NCBI GenBank assembly: GCA_964575255.1
Contig: CAZNPZ010000026.1
Location: 1-34,209 of the forward strand
Direction: 5' to 3'
Source: JAEZHK01 sp964575255
GTDB lineage: Bacteria > Bacillota > Clostridia > Christensenellales > Aristaeellaceae
Length of the DNA stretch: 34,209 nt
The first letter of the stretch is position 1. Every line of letters begins with the position of its first letter. Shown here piece after piece: positions 14,807 through 22,368 of this stretch. The notes under the pieces are model-generated. The model worked only from the letters and a program-made list of their open reading frames with translations. It was not told the origin of the DNA and made no database searches. Both the position numbers and the translations under genes were made by a program.

Positions 14807-15829
14807 TCACGATTCCTGGGTCTCTTCCCCCGTCAGCGCGTCGATGAAGGTGACCCACCAGCCGTTTACGCCGCTGCCGCGCCACATATAGCCGTCAAGT
14901 CCCGCAGGCGGTTCCGCCGCGAATACGCCGGGGATGCCGTAGCAGACCGCGACCGGCCGCTCATCCTCTACCCTGACGCCCACCAGCGAGGTCGCCCGCC
15001 CATTTCCGGGCAACGGCGCGCATACAAACGTGTACCCATCCGCCGGGAACGGCTCGCAGGCGGGAAACTGCTGGAACAGTGCCCGGAGCGGTTCAATCGC
15101 CTCCGGCCACGGGACTGCGATGTCCAGCGCCAGCAACTGGCCCGCGGGCTGCGGCTCAGCCTCTTCAGACGGCTGCGCCTCCGCGTCCGAAGGCAAATCT
15201 GTTTCCGGCTGTTGCAATTCTTCCGATGGCGACACCTCTTCCGGTATCTGCGATTCCGGCGTTTGCGGTTGCGGTTCAAACGTCTCTACGGAGTCCGCAA
15301 ACGTCTCCCCCTCCGGCAGGCCGCCTACCGGCTCCCAGGCGGATTCCACGCCTTGCGCATACGTCGGCTGCGCGCGCCCGGCTTCCGGCGCGGTTTCGTT
15401 CGCGCCCTGTCCGGGATGGCGGTACAGCGCGCGGGCGGCGGCCATCGCCTGCGCCCAGTCCACCTCCGCTGATCCGTTTACAAACCCGCTCATCGCGGGT
15501 TCGACCACGCCTGCCTTCCCCAGCCGCACGACTGCGACGACCGGGTAATCCTCCAGCGCGTGCCCTTCGATGTTTCTGGGATCGAACGAATACGTCAGCC
15601 CCGCCTGGCCGCGATTGTCGACGTGCAGCGCGCCAATCGGCGCCGCCGCCCAGCCATCCCGCCCCTTACGAAGGAGCAGCGCCCTGAGGTTGTCCGACGA
15701 CCCCGCGCCAGTCACCATAAAGCGCATGCTGCCGGCCAGGGTGCGCCGCTCCAGCCGCACATGCCCGCTCATGCCCTTGACCGCGCTGCGCAGTAGGATC
15801 AGCGCCCGCCGGTAATCGTTACGAATCAT
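14807..15829 (-). CDS. Conserved-looking hypothetical protein, two domains joined by a Pro/Glu-rich linker
   Basis: A 340-aa cytoplasmic-looking protein with no signal peptide or membrane helix. Residues about 1-150 form a compact domain rich in beta strands (GHVRLERRTLAGSMRF, then VDWAQAMAAARALYRH). About 150-245 is a low-complexity linker of Pro, Glu, Gln and Ser. About 245-340 is a second domain (FPADGYTFVCAPLPG, YGIPGVFAAEPPAGLDGYMWRG, then GWWVTFIDALTG). I do not recognise the family. The first domain has a layout often seen in proteins that present a regulatory or envelope partner, but no role should be assumed. Start at 15829 has a GGGAGG site about 7 nt upstream. It is transcribed alone, convergent to the thrC operon and divergent from the Gld-like exporter. 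Confidence 0.72.
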   Translation of the reverse strand: MIRNDYRRALILLRSAVKGMSGHVRLERRTLAGSMRFMVTGAGSSDNLRALLLRKGRDGWAAAPIGALHVDNRGQAGLTYSFDPRNIEGHALEDYPVVAVVRLGKAGVVEPAMSGFVNGSAEVDWAQAMAAARALYRHPGQGANETAPEAGRAQPTYAQGVESAWEPVGGLPEGETFADSVETFEPQPQTPESQIPEEVSPSEELQQPETDLPSDAEAQPSEEAEPQPAGQLLALDIAVPWPEAIEPLRALFQQFPACEPFPADGYTFVCAPLPGNGRATSLVGVRVEDERPVAVCYGIPGVFAAEPPAGLDGYMWRGSGVNGWWVTFIDALTGEETQES

Positions 15830-15937
15830 TCGATCGCCTCCCGGTCAAGCCTATGCCAGGCACAGCGCGGTCATGCCGCACCGGAAACACCCGATCGCGC
15901 GCGGGATGACAGGTTCTTTCGCCATCGTTCACAGTTT

Positions 15938-15981
15938 GTTCATACCCTATATGAACGACGGAGGCCATGATTTGTTATAAT
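15938..15981 (+). promoter_or_regulatory. Candidate promoter with palindromic operator for the Gld-like ABC operon
   Basis: A consensus -10 TATAAT (15976-15981) precedes the GTG start at 16008. No good -35 is visible. In its place, just upstream, is a perfect 7-bp inverted repeat GTTCATA-CCCTA-TATGAAC (15938-15956), which looks like a dimeric regulator site. The arrangement suggests a controlled promoter, possibly activated; the regulator gene is not in the window. Confidence 0.55.
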
Positions 15982-16007
15982 ATAGTGGATAGACAGGAGG
16001 CGGCGGC

Positions 16008-16949
16008 GTGATTGAACTTCAGAATGTGACCAAGCGATACGGCGATACGCTCGCCGTCAGGGACGTCTCCTTCCGCGTCGAAAAAGGCGAGATTCTCGGC
16101 TTCCTGGGCCGCAACGGCGCGGGCAAGACCACGACGCTCTCCATCGCCTCCGGCTATATCCCCCCCACCGAGGGCCGCGTACTGCTGGACGGACACGACA
16201 TCCTGACCGAACCCAAGTACGTCAAGCGGCGGATCGGGTATCTGCCGGAGCAGCCGCCGCTCTATCCTGACATGACGGTGGAGGAATCCTTGCGCTTCGC
16301 CTGCCAGATCAAGGACGTCGAAAAGCGCCGCATCCCCGCCCATGTGGGCGAACTGTGCGAACTGACCGGTCTGATTGACCATCGGAAGCGGCTGATCCGG
16401 CACCTGTCCAAAGGGTACTGCCAGAGGGTTGGACTCGCGCAGGCGCTGGCGGGAAACCCGGAGGTGCTGCTCTTGGATGAGCCGACCGTCGGCCTCGACC
16501 CGTCGCAGATCATCGGCATCCGCGAACTGATCAAAACGCTGGGGCGGGATCATGCGGTTGTATTGTCCAGCCACATCTTAAGCGAGGTGTCCGACGTGTG
16601 CGGACGCGTCGCGATCATCGGAAACGGCCGGATCCTGACACAGGACACGATCGAGAACCTGGCGGGCGGCCTGGGCGACACGCGAAGGGTACGCCTCCGG
16701 GCTGTCGGAACCAAACTGTCGATTGAAAAGGTATTGAATGCGCTGGACGGCCTGCGCGCGCTGGAGCCTCTGGGCGCGAAGGAGCCGGACACCTGGGATT
16801 TCGTCCTGGAGTCCGACCGCGCGGTGGACCTGCGAAGCGCGGCGTCGACGGCGCTTCACGCCGCGGGGCACCCGGTCGTACTCATGCGGCCAATGGACAT
16901 GGAACTGGAGGAAATCTTCCTCCGGCTGACCGGCGAGGTGGATGCCTGA
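16008..16949 (+). CDS. ABC-2 type exporter ATPase, GldA/CcmA-like
   Basis: Nucleotide-binding subunit of an ABC-2 exporter; 313 aa. Walker A is GRNGAGKTTT (about 37-46), the Q-loop region is IGYLPEQPPLY, the signature is LSKGYCQRVGLAQAL (about 132-146, atypical SKGYC in place of SGG), Walker B is VLLLDEPTVGLD and the switch histidine is in LSSHIL. The C-terminal 80 residues form the regulatory extension common in this class. GTG at 16008 has AGGAGGC about 8 nt upstream. The gene overlaps the permease gene by 1 nt (TGATG). Together with the next three genes this is the GldA-GldF-GldG-DUF4340 set, known from Bacteroidetes gliding genes and from uncharacterised exporters in Firmicutes; the substrate here is unknown. 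Confidence 0.9.
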   Translation: MIELQNVTKRYGDTLAVRDVSFRVEKGEILGFLGRNGAGKTTTLSIASGYIPPTEGRVLLDGHDILTEPKYVKRRIGYLPEQPPLYPDMTVEESLRFACQIKDVEKRRIPAHVGELCELTGLIDHRKRLIRHLSKGYCQRVGLAQALAGNPEVLLLDEPTVGLDPSQIIGIRELIKTLGRDHAVVLSSHILSEVSDVCGRVAIIGNGRILTQDTIENLAGGLGDTRRVRLRAVGTKLSIEKVLNALDGLRALEPLGAKEPDTWDFVLESDRAVDLRSAASTALHAAGHPVVLMRPMDMELEEIFLRLTGEVDA

Positions 16950-17665
16950 TGCGCGCGGTATACATGCGGGAACTCAAGAGCTACTTTTACACGCCGCTGG
17001 GCTATGTGTTCATGGGTGTGTTTCTTCTGCTCACCGGCGTCTTCTTCCTGACAGGCAACCTGATGACGGCGAATTCCGACATCGGCCTCCTGTTTGATTC
17101 GATGAGCTACCTCTTCATGCTGATCATGCCGCTCCTCACGATGCGGCTTCTGAGCGAGGAGAAGCGTCAGCGGACCGATCAGTTGCTGTTTACGTCGCCG
17201 CTGTCGGTCGGCGCGATTGTTCTGGGGAAATACCTGGCCGCGCTGACGGTGCTGGCGCTGACGATGCTGCTGACCGCCCCCTGCGCCGCCATCCTTTTCC
17301 TCTACGGCGCGCCCTACGCGCCGCTGATCGCGTCCGGCTACGTGGGGTTTTTCCTGCTTGGCGCAAGCTACGTGGCGGTGGGCATCCTGATGTCGGCGGT
17401 CACCGAGAGCCAACTGACCGCGGCGGTCGCGACGTTTGGTGTCAACCTGATGATCCAGTTCATTGAGTCGGTCGGCCCTTCGCTTGATGTACCGCATCTG
17501 CCGTGGCTGCCGAAGGCCATCGGCTGGCTGAGCCTGTACGACCGGTACTACGCGTTCTCGACAGGGCTCATCTCCCCGACCGATCTCGTCTATTTCCTTA
17601 CGTTCATCGCCGTGCTTCTGTTCCTGACGCTGCAGGCGGTCGACCTGAGGAGGTGGCGCGCATGA
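16949..17665 (+). CDS. ABC-2 type permease, GldF-like
   Basis: Membrane subunit of the exporter, 238 aa with six hydrophobic helices. The opening MRAVYMRELKSYFYTPLGYVF is the family hallmark. The following helix has SMSYLFMLIMPLLTMRLLSEEKRQRTDQLLFTSP split across the first cytoplasmic loop, where the basic EEKRQ patch contacts the ATPase. Its start overlaps the ATPase stop by 1 nt and its stop overlaps the next start by 4 nt (ATGA), so stoichiometric coupled translation is likely. Confidence 0.88.
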   Translation: MRAVYMRELKSYFYTPLGYVFMGVFLLLTGVFFLTGNLMTANSDIGLLFDSMSYLFMLIMPLLTMRLLSEEKRQRTDQLLFTSPLSVGAIVLGKYLAALTVLALTMLLTAPCAAILFLYGAPYAPLIASGYVGFFLLGASYVAVGILMSAVTESQLTAAVATFGVNLMIQFIESVGPSLDVPHLPWLPKAIGWLSLYDRYYAFSTGLISPTDLVYFLTFIAVLLFLTLQAVDLRRWRA

Positions 17666-19104
17666 ACTTCATGAGAAGGGCCCGGCTGCGCCTGGGCGGC
17701 TACGCGGCGCTGTCGACGGTCTTGTTGCTTCTGGTCGCGGTGGCGGTGAACCTCTTGACGGACGCCGCCGGTCAGCGCTGGGCGCTCAAGCTGGATCTGA
17801 CTGAGGGCGGCCTCGCGACGCTGTCGGACGAGAGCGCGCAGGCGGTTTCCGCCGTCGACCAGGACGCGGTGATCTACCTGTTGTTCCGAGCCGGTTCCAA
17901 CTCGGAGCTTCAGTCCACGCTGACAGCGCTGGCGGAAAAATACCACGCGCTCGTACCGGGCATTTCGGTTCAGACGCTCGACCCGGTCGCCCAGCCGGGT
18001 CTGGTCAACAAACTCAAGGGCAAGGATCAGTCGCTGTCCGAAGGTTCGGTGATCGTGACGAACGGGAACCAAAGCCGCGTCAAGGCGATCCCGTCCAGCG
18101 ACCTGTACAGCTACGCGTACGACGAGTCCACCGGCCAGTACCAGGTCTCCTCGTTTGACGGCGAGGCGGTTCTGACCTCGGCGCTCCTCTATGTCGCCGG
18201 GACGGACGCCCCGCGCGCGCTGTTCCTGTCCGGGCACAACGAACTGACCCGCGATTACTGCGCCACCCTCGCGCAGCAGCTGGAGCGGGAGAATTACGAA
18301 GTGCGTTCCTTCGAACTGGGCGGCGCGGAGAAGCTGAATACGGGCGATACGCTGTTGATCCTCGCGCCGTCCATCGACCTCACGGCGGCGGAACTTTCAG
18401 AACTGGACGCGTTTTTGAGCGCAGGCGGACGCGTGCTGTTCATCAACGACCCGTCCATCGATCCGGCGAAGACGCCCAATTTCGCGAAATTCCTAGCGGA
18501 GGCAGGGCTTTCGTTCAAGCCCGGCGTCGTGGTGGAGGACGCCTCCGCCGCCGGAAACTACCTGTCCGGCCAGCTCTACCTCGTGCCCAACGCCGATCCG
18601 TCGCATGAGATCACCGCGCCGCTCGCGGGCACAAGGCTCATCCTGCCCGGCTCGTGCGCGCTGACCGCCGCGTCCAGTGACCGTTTTACGGTTCAGCCGC
18701 TTTTGACCACTTCGGCGAACGCGTTCATCAAGCCGACCGACTTCGCGGGCTCCATGTCTGAACCCGCGGAGGGAGACGAGCGCGGGCCGTTTACGTTGGC
18801 GGCGATCTCCGAGGAGACAGGGGAGAACGGCGCGCGGGTGGTGGCGGTTGGAAACCTCTATGTGGCCGCGGACAGCGATTACATGTACTCCAGCGGAAAC
18901 CTGGATTTCAGCGTCAACACCGTCAAATGGCTGACCGGCCAGAAGACCGGCATCCAGATCCGCTCCAAGGCGTTGAACTCGGAAATGCTTCGGATTCCCG
19001 ACGCGCGCACGCTGTGGCTGCTCGCGATGCTGGTGGTCGCGCTGATCCCCGTCGCGATCCTGATCCTGGGCACGGCAATGTATGTAAGGAGACGGCGGCT
19101 GTGA
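17662..19104 (+). CDS. GldG-like ABC transporter auxiliary protein
   Basis: A 480-aa membrane protein with one N-terminal helix (about 13-32), a large extracytoplasmic domain (about 40-445) and a C-terminal helix (about 448-472) ending in YVRRRRL. The extracytoplasmic part contains the fold of ABC_transp_aux proteins: LTEGGLATLSDES near its start, ALFLSGHNE (about 191-199) and GGRVLFINDPS (about 255-265). GldG proteins accompany ABC-2 exporters, probably as periplasmic or extracellular components. ATG 17662 is the correct start; longer reading upstream lies within the permease gene. It shares a GTGA overlap with the next gene. Confidence 0.85.
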   Translation: MNFMRRARLRLGGYAALSTVLLLLVAVAVNLLTDAAGQRWALKLDLTEGGLATLSDESAQAVSAVDQDAVIYLLFRAGSNSELQSTLTALAEKYHALVPGISVQTLDPVAQPGLVNKLKGKDQSLSEGSVIVTNGNQSRVKAIPSSDLYSYAYDESTGQYQVSSFDGEAVLTSALLYVAGTDAPRALFLSGHNELTRDYCATLAQQLERENYEVRSFELGGAEKLNTGDTLLILAPSIDLTAAELSELDAFLSAGGRVLFINDPSIDPAKTPNFAKFLAEAGLSFKPGVVVEDASAAGNYLSGQLYLVPNADPSHEITAPLAGTRLILPGSCALTAASSDRFTVQPLLTTSANAFIKPTDFAGSMSEPAEGDERGPFTLAAISEETGENGARVVAVGNLYVAADSDYMYSSGNLDFSVNTVKWLTGQKTGIQIRSKALNSEMLRIPDARTLWLLAMLVVALIPVAILILGTAMYVRRRRL

Positions 19105-19838
19105 ACGAAGAAAAGAAGCCGCTCGAAAGCGCCGGGAAACTCCGGCAGAACGATCGTAAAAATCCGCGCCTGGCGCGGACACCGCTCCTTCTACTCGCCA
19201 TCGCGGCGCTTGGATTTGCGCTGTTCTTCGCGATCCGGGAAAATCCCGCGCCGGAAGTTGAGCAGCCGGACACGCAGGTGGTGCTGATCGCGCGGGACAA
19301 GACGCTCTTGGGCACCATCACCGTCCAGATGGCGGGATCGGATAGCTATACGCTGATCAATCAGGTCGATTACGACCTGTCTGATACCAACGATGAACTG
19401 GGCAAGGAGTACGCCGTCCAGGGGAATCCGGACTTCGCCGTCTCCACGTCGCAGGTGCTGCCAATGGAGCGCTACGCATCCGACCTGACGGCGGAGGACG
19501 TGGCCGCCCGTTCACCAAAGGATCTTAATGAGTTCGGCCTTCTGAAGCCTGACCTCACCATCGTCATCGGCTACCGGGACGGCGTGCGCGAGACGCTCAG
19601 GTTTGGCGGCGCGGTGCCGACCGGCATCGGCTTCTACCTCCAGCGGGTGGGCGACCCGGCGGTCTACGTCATCGCCGAGTCGGTCTACGAGGCGTTCGCC
19701 CGGAAGCTCCCGGAGCTTGAGCAGACCCAGCAGGAACGGGACGACCTCAAAGCGGCTCAGGAAGCCGACAAGGCGGCGCCGGACGCGACCGCCACGGACG
19801 AGGCTCTGACAGACGTTCCGGACGGCGGCAGCGAGTAG
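19101..19838 (+). CDS. DUF4340 protein of the Gld-like exporter operon
   Basis: A 245-aa membrane-anchored protein with a short cytoplasmic basic N-terminus (about 1-26), one transmembrane helix (about 27-45) and an extracytoplasmic domain. The domain includes LNEFGLLKPDLTIVIGYRDG and VYVIAESVYEAF, typical of DUF4340, and the C-terminus is an Ala/Asp/Glu-rich tail (about 205-245). Starts with GTG overlapping the GldG-like stop by 4 nt. In other genomes DUF4340 genes close the same ABC operon, which supports the call. The molecular role is not known. Confidence 0.85.
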   Translation: MNEEKKPLESAGKLRQNDRKNPRLARTPLLLLAIAALGFALFFAIRENPAPEVEQPDTQVVLIARDKTLLGTITVQMAGSDSYTLINQVDYDLSDTNDELGKEYAVQGNPDFAVSTSQVLPMERYASDLTAEDVAARSPKDLNEFGLLKPDLTIVIGYRDGVRETLRFGGAVPTGIGFYLQRVGDPAVYVIAESVYEAFARKLPELEQTQQERDDLKAAQEADKAAPDATATDEALTDVPDGGSE

Positions 19839-19892
19839 AAACTTCTGACAAGGCGCCGGGCTGAAATCTCCGGTTGCAAGAATCCGGCGAGA

Positions 19893-20326
19893 TTGGGAGG
19901 ACATGGTATTCAGGGATTCCTGCGCGTAACGCTGATGGTGCTGTTCATCCTGATGGTGGTCTTTCGCGCGGCGATGCTCTGCCGGAGGGGCATCAAGGCG
20001 TTCGTGTTCGGGGAAACCGACAGGACAGACTTCTTACTGATGCCGGTCATCCTCGCGCTCGTTTATGCGCTGTGCGCCGGTGCGTTCAGGCTTCCAATCC
20101 CGCAGGCGGTGGTTCGACCGTTCTGGGTCAGCCCGGCCATTGGATGGTTGGGGCTGATCCTGTGCTCAATCGCGCTTGTGTTGTTCGCGATTACGCTGAA
20201 GTCGTTCTGCGATTCGTCCTGTCGCTCGCGATCCACCGACAGATTCTTCGGGAGGAGGACTTCCTCTCGAAGCACTACGGCAGTGCGTACGCTGAGTACC
20301 AAAAGCGCGTCCGCCGATACCTGTAG
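19893..20326 (+). pseudogene. Degenerate isoprenylcysteine methyltransferase-like (ICMT/PEMT) membrane protein
   Basis: The first part (about 19893-20210, frame of 19893) encodes several membrane helices (LRVTLMVLFILMVVFRAAML, WVSPAIGWLGLILCSIALVLF, then AITLKSF). The family ending HRQILREEDFLSKHYG...YQKRVRRYL appears in a different frame and stops at 20326. The middle domain, where the SAM-binding NPIY-type motif would follow the KSF helix, is missing, about 70 residues. So there is both an internal deletion and a frame change near 20205-20225. The start is also unclear: the in-frame start is TTG (19893), and an ATG at 19903 with GGGAGG upstream is in a third frame. It is downstream of the exporter operon and lies before a strong terminator. 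A sequencing error alone would not restore the missing part. Confidence 0.75.
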
Positions 20327-20349
20327 CGGCAGGACGTATTCACTTACAG

Positions 20350-20390
20350 AAACGGACATGCCTCCCTCATTTCGAGAGGCATGTCCGTTT
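20350..20390. terminator. Strong bidirectional terminator after the pseudogene and sigE
   Basis: A perfect 15-bp stem, AAACGGACATGCCTC (20350-20364) with its complement at 20376-20390, encloses an 11-nt loop. T-rich DNA follows on the plus side (GTTTCATTCTT) and TTTCTGTAAG on the minus side. It separates convergent transcripts, the exporter/pseudogene and spoIIGA-sigE. Confidence 0.88.
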
Positions 20391-20401
20391 CATTCTTCCG
20401 T

Positions 20402-21118
20402 CTACGCCATCTTCAGCATTTCGGTCTGAAGCTGCTTGATGATGCGCTTTTCCAGCCTGGAAATGTAACTCTGTGAGATGCCCATCAGATCCGCGACTTC
20501 CTTTTGCGTGTGCTCCGAGCCGTCGGCCAGCCCGTAGCGCAGTTTGACGATGTTCTTTTCCCTCGGCCCCAACCGCCGGATCGCGCCGTAGAGCATCTCC
20601 CGCTCCACGTCGTTGTCCAGATCGCGGGACACCAGGTCGTTGTCGGTGCCCAGGATGTCGGAGAGGAGCAGTTCGTTGCCGTCCCAGTCGGTGTTGAGCG
20701 GCTCATCGAAGGACACTTCCAGCCGGAGGCGGCTGCTGCGCCTGAGAACCATCAGAATTTCATTCTCGATGCAGCGGGAGGCGTAAGTCGCCAGCTTGAT
20801 CTTTTTTTCCGGCTTGAAGGAGTTGACTGCTTTGATCAGGCCGATCGTCCCGATGGAGATCAGGTCTTCGATGTTGATGCCAGTGTTTTCGAACTTGCGC
20901 GCGATGTACACCACCAGCCGCAGATTGTGCTCAATCAGAAGGCCGCGCGCCTTCAGATCGCCGTCAGCGAGCTTTTCAAGCGCGTCGGTTTCCTCGTCCT
21001 TGCCAAGCGGCGCGGGCAGCATGTCGCATCCGCCGATGTAGCAGATGTTCCCCTTTCGCATCTTGACGATCAGCCCCAGCACCGTCTGTCTGATAACCTG
21101 TCCGGCGGGATGTACCAT
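20402..21118 (-). CDS. sigE: Sporulation sigma factor SigE (pro-sigma-E)
   Basis: Early mother-cell sigma factor, made as an inactive precursor; 238 aa. The body is nearly diagnostic: region 2 contains LIEHNLRLVVYIARKFENTG, then INIEDLISIGTIGLIKAVNSF, then KLATYASRCIENEILM. Region 4 ends in THTQKEVADLMGISQSYISRLEKRI-like helix-turn-helix. The N-terminal about 27 residues (VIRQTVLGLIVKMRKGN) precede the YIGG junction where the Bacillus protein is cut by SpoIIGA. ATG at 21118 is chosen for its AGGAGG site about 8 nt upstream; longer frame reading goes into spoIIGA. It lies 68 nt downstream of spoIIGA, as in Bacillus, but no sigG follows before the terminator. Confidence 0.97.
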   Translation of the reverse strand: MVHPAGQVIRQTVLGLIVKMRKGNICYIGGCDMLPAPLGKDEETDALEKLADGDLKARGLLIEHNLRLVVYIARKFENTGINIEDLISIGTIGLIKAVNSFKPEKKIKLATYASRCIENEILMVLRRSSRLRLEVSFDEPLNTDWDGNELLLSDILGTDNDLVSRDLDNDVEREMLYGAIRRLGPREKNIVKLRYGLADGSEHTQKEVADLMGISQSYISRLEKRIIKQLQTEMLKMA

Positions 21119-21186
21119 CGGCTTTACCTCCTCATGAAGGAAAATCTGAATTCTTGCGCGAAAAGATGGTGTAAGCAGGTCGTCGA

Positions 21187-21996
21187 TCATGATATATTGT
21201 GGACGCGCCCCAGAACCGGCGGCGCGAGCGCGTAGACATTTCCGGGCAACTTTCCGGGATAGACGGCCACCCATACGTCCGGCGCGCTCAGCCAGCCGTC
21301 GCCTGTCGAAACAAGCAGCTCGTCGGGCCGGAAACACATCATCTTGCCGCTTCCAGATAAGCTCTTGTAGCCGACCAGTCGAAATCCCGGCGGGAGCCGG
21401 CCCACCGCCAGCGCGGCTTTGAAGTCTTCCGGCAAAACGGAACGCAGCTTTGACTCCGACGCGATGACCACCGGCTGACCGCTGATGGGTTCCTGCAGCC
21501 GGTTTCCGGTGTCCACCAGCGCGTTCAGTTCCACGCGACGGTCGCCCCGGATCAGCCTGAGCACCATCTCCCACTTATCCATGCGGCGCGCGCGAACCTG
21601 AATGAACGCAAGCAACCCGACCGTGCCCAGGAGTGCGCCCGCCAGAAGAGACATAGCCTGGTTATGAAGGATGTTCTGCGCAAAATGGATCACACCGCCA
21701 AGGAACGCCGAGCCGCTGAGGAGAAGAAACGTGTTGACCAGAAGGTCGCGCGGCCTGTCCGCCCGGACGGCGACCGCGGCCAGCGCGGCGGAAAGCGCGA
21801 TCCTGGATGGCCACCACCGAAGCTGGTAAAATACCGGATACTGCATCGCCACCGCGTACGAGGCCCCGAAAGCCGCCGCAAAAAGCGTCAATCCCCACCG
21901 GTTCCGGCCCCGAAAGCGCGCGATGACGCCAATCACAATCACATTCATGATGAAATTGACGAGTACATAGCGTTCGAGACCGATGGCCAATCTCAT
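21187..21996 (-). CDS. spoIIGA: SpoIIGA, pro-sigma-E processing membrane aspartic protease
   Basis: Activates pro-SigE in the mother cell after septation. The 269-aa protein has about five hydrophobic helices in the first 135 residues and a C-terminal cytosolic aspartic-protease domain with the active-site motif ALVDTGN (Asp162), then EPISGQPVVIA. The family identity also rests on position immediately upstream of sigE. The ATG at 21996 is a best estimate: a GTG at 21999 and a TTG at 22011 are in the same frame, and the AGGCGG site is very close. The start region begins VLVNFIMN, matching the first helix of known SpoIIGA proteins. Confidence 0.93.
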   Translation of the reverse strand: MRLAIGLERYVLVNFIMNVIVIGVIARFRGRNRWGLTLFAAAFGASYAVAMQYPVFYQLRWWPSRIALSAALAAVAVRADRPRDLLVNTFLLLSGSAFLGGVIHFAQNILHNQAMSLLAGALLGTVGLLAFIQVRARRMDKWEMVLRLIRGDRRVELNALVDTGNRLQEPISGQPVVIASESKLRSVLPEDFKAALAVGRLPPGFRLVGYKSLSGSGKMMCFRPDELLVSTGDGWLSAPDVWVAVYPGKLPGNVYALAPPVLGRVHNIS

Positions 21997-22010
21997 CACC
22001 GCCTGTGGCA

Positions 22011-22016
22011 ATTATA
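22011..22016 (-). promoter_or_regulatory. Candidate -10 element of the spoIIGA promoter
   Basis: TATAAT on the minus strand, with no good -35 at the usual distance (CGTTTT). It would give a leader of only about 8 nt to the ATG at 21996. The weak -35 would fit dependence on an activator such as Spo0A, but the short leader makes the exact promoter uncertain. Confidence 0.45.
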
Positions 22017-22069
22017 GGAAAAGCCCTGCGCGAAAAACGCATCTTTTTGAGCACAAAACCGGGAATTCG

Positions 22070-22095
22070 TTCGACATTTCGAGCCAGTTTCGACA
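22070..22095 (-). promoter_or_regulatory. Two Spo0A boxes upstream of spoIIGA
   Basis: Exact matches to the Spo0A box TGTCGAA on the minus strand at 22070-22076 and 22089-22095, with starts 19 bp apart (about two DNA turns). They lie about 65-90 bp upstream of the likely transcription start. In Bacillus subtilis the spoIIG promoter is activated by phosphorylated Spo0A at boxes in a comparable position. Confidence 0.75.
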
Positions 22096-22252
22096 GTCTG
22101 TCCAGAAAAAAACAGGCGGAAACGCCGTCAAAACGACAGAAAAGCGCGGCGTTTCTGAAGGACAGCCGCCCATATTGGCCGCGCATCGCCGCCAGTACGG
22201 ATTCGCGCCGAATCGCCACGCCGTCACGCAGTGAAGTTTTCCCGGAGGCTCA

Positions 22253-22259
22253 TGTCGAA
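22253..22259 (+). promoter_or_regulatory. Third Spo0A-box match near the end of ftsZ
   Basis: TGTCGAA on the plus strand, 110 bp after ftsZ and about 160 bp from the paired boxes. A TTCGAA follows at once. It might be an accessory site or chance. Confidence 0.4.
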
Positions 22260-22272
22260 TTGTTCGAAACTT

Positions 22273-22281
22273 TGTGTATAA
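22273..22281 (-). promoter_or_regulatory. DnaA-box match
   Basis: TTATACACA on the minus strand fits the DnaA consensus TTATNCACA exactly. A weaker relative (TGTGGAAAC, plus strand) follows a few bases later. It lies between ftsZ and spoIIGA in a locally AT-richer stretch. Function is uncertain; one consensus site of nine bases can occur by chance. Confidence 0.3.
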
Positions 22282-22319
22282 ATTGTGGAAACACAGCATT
22301 AATAATCCAGCGCGATCCG

Positions 22320-22350
22320 CAAATATAAAAGCCTTCCTTGCGGAAGGCTT
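22320..22350 (-). terminator. Terminator after ftsZ
   Basis: On the minus strand, a perfect 9-bp stem AAGCCTTCC-GCAA-GGAAGGCTT (22329-22350) is followed directly by TTTATATTTG. It ends the ftsA-ftsZ transcript and isolates spoIIGA-sigE. Confidence 0.88.
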
Positions 22351-22368
22351 GGGTGCTTATTGATTGAC

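Larger units (their letters stand above)
22017..22319. other. Intergenic control region between ftsZ and spoIIGA
   Basis: About 300 nt without a supported gene between the spoIIGA -10 and the ftsZ terminator. It holds the Spo0A boxes, a DnaA-box match and AT-rich patches around 22260-22320. Open reading frames here have no ribosome binding sites and overlap each other on both strands, so none is called. Confidence 0.7.

Noticed and set aside
15967..16011. 14-codon leader ORF (ATG 15967) with GGAGG ahead, ending in a GTGA overlap with the ABC ATPase start
   Set aside because: The -10 element of the promoter lies inside it, so the transcript would start after its ATG. It would matter only if an upstream promoter is used.
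19845..19895. Hairpin AATCTCCGG/CCGGCGAGATT after the DUF4340 gene
   Set aside because: Imperfect and not followed by a T-run; read-through into the pseudogene is likely.
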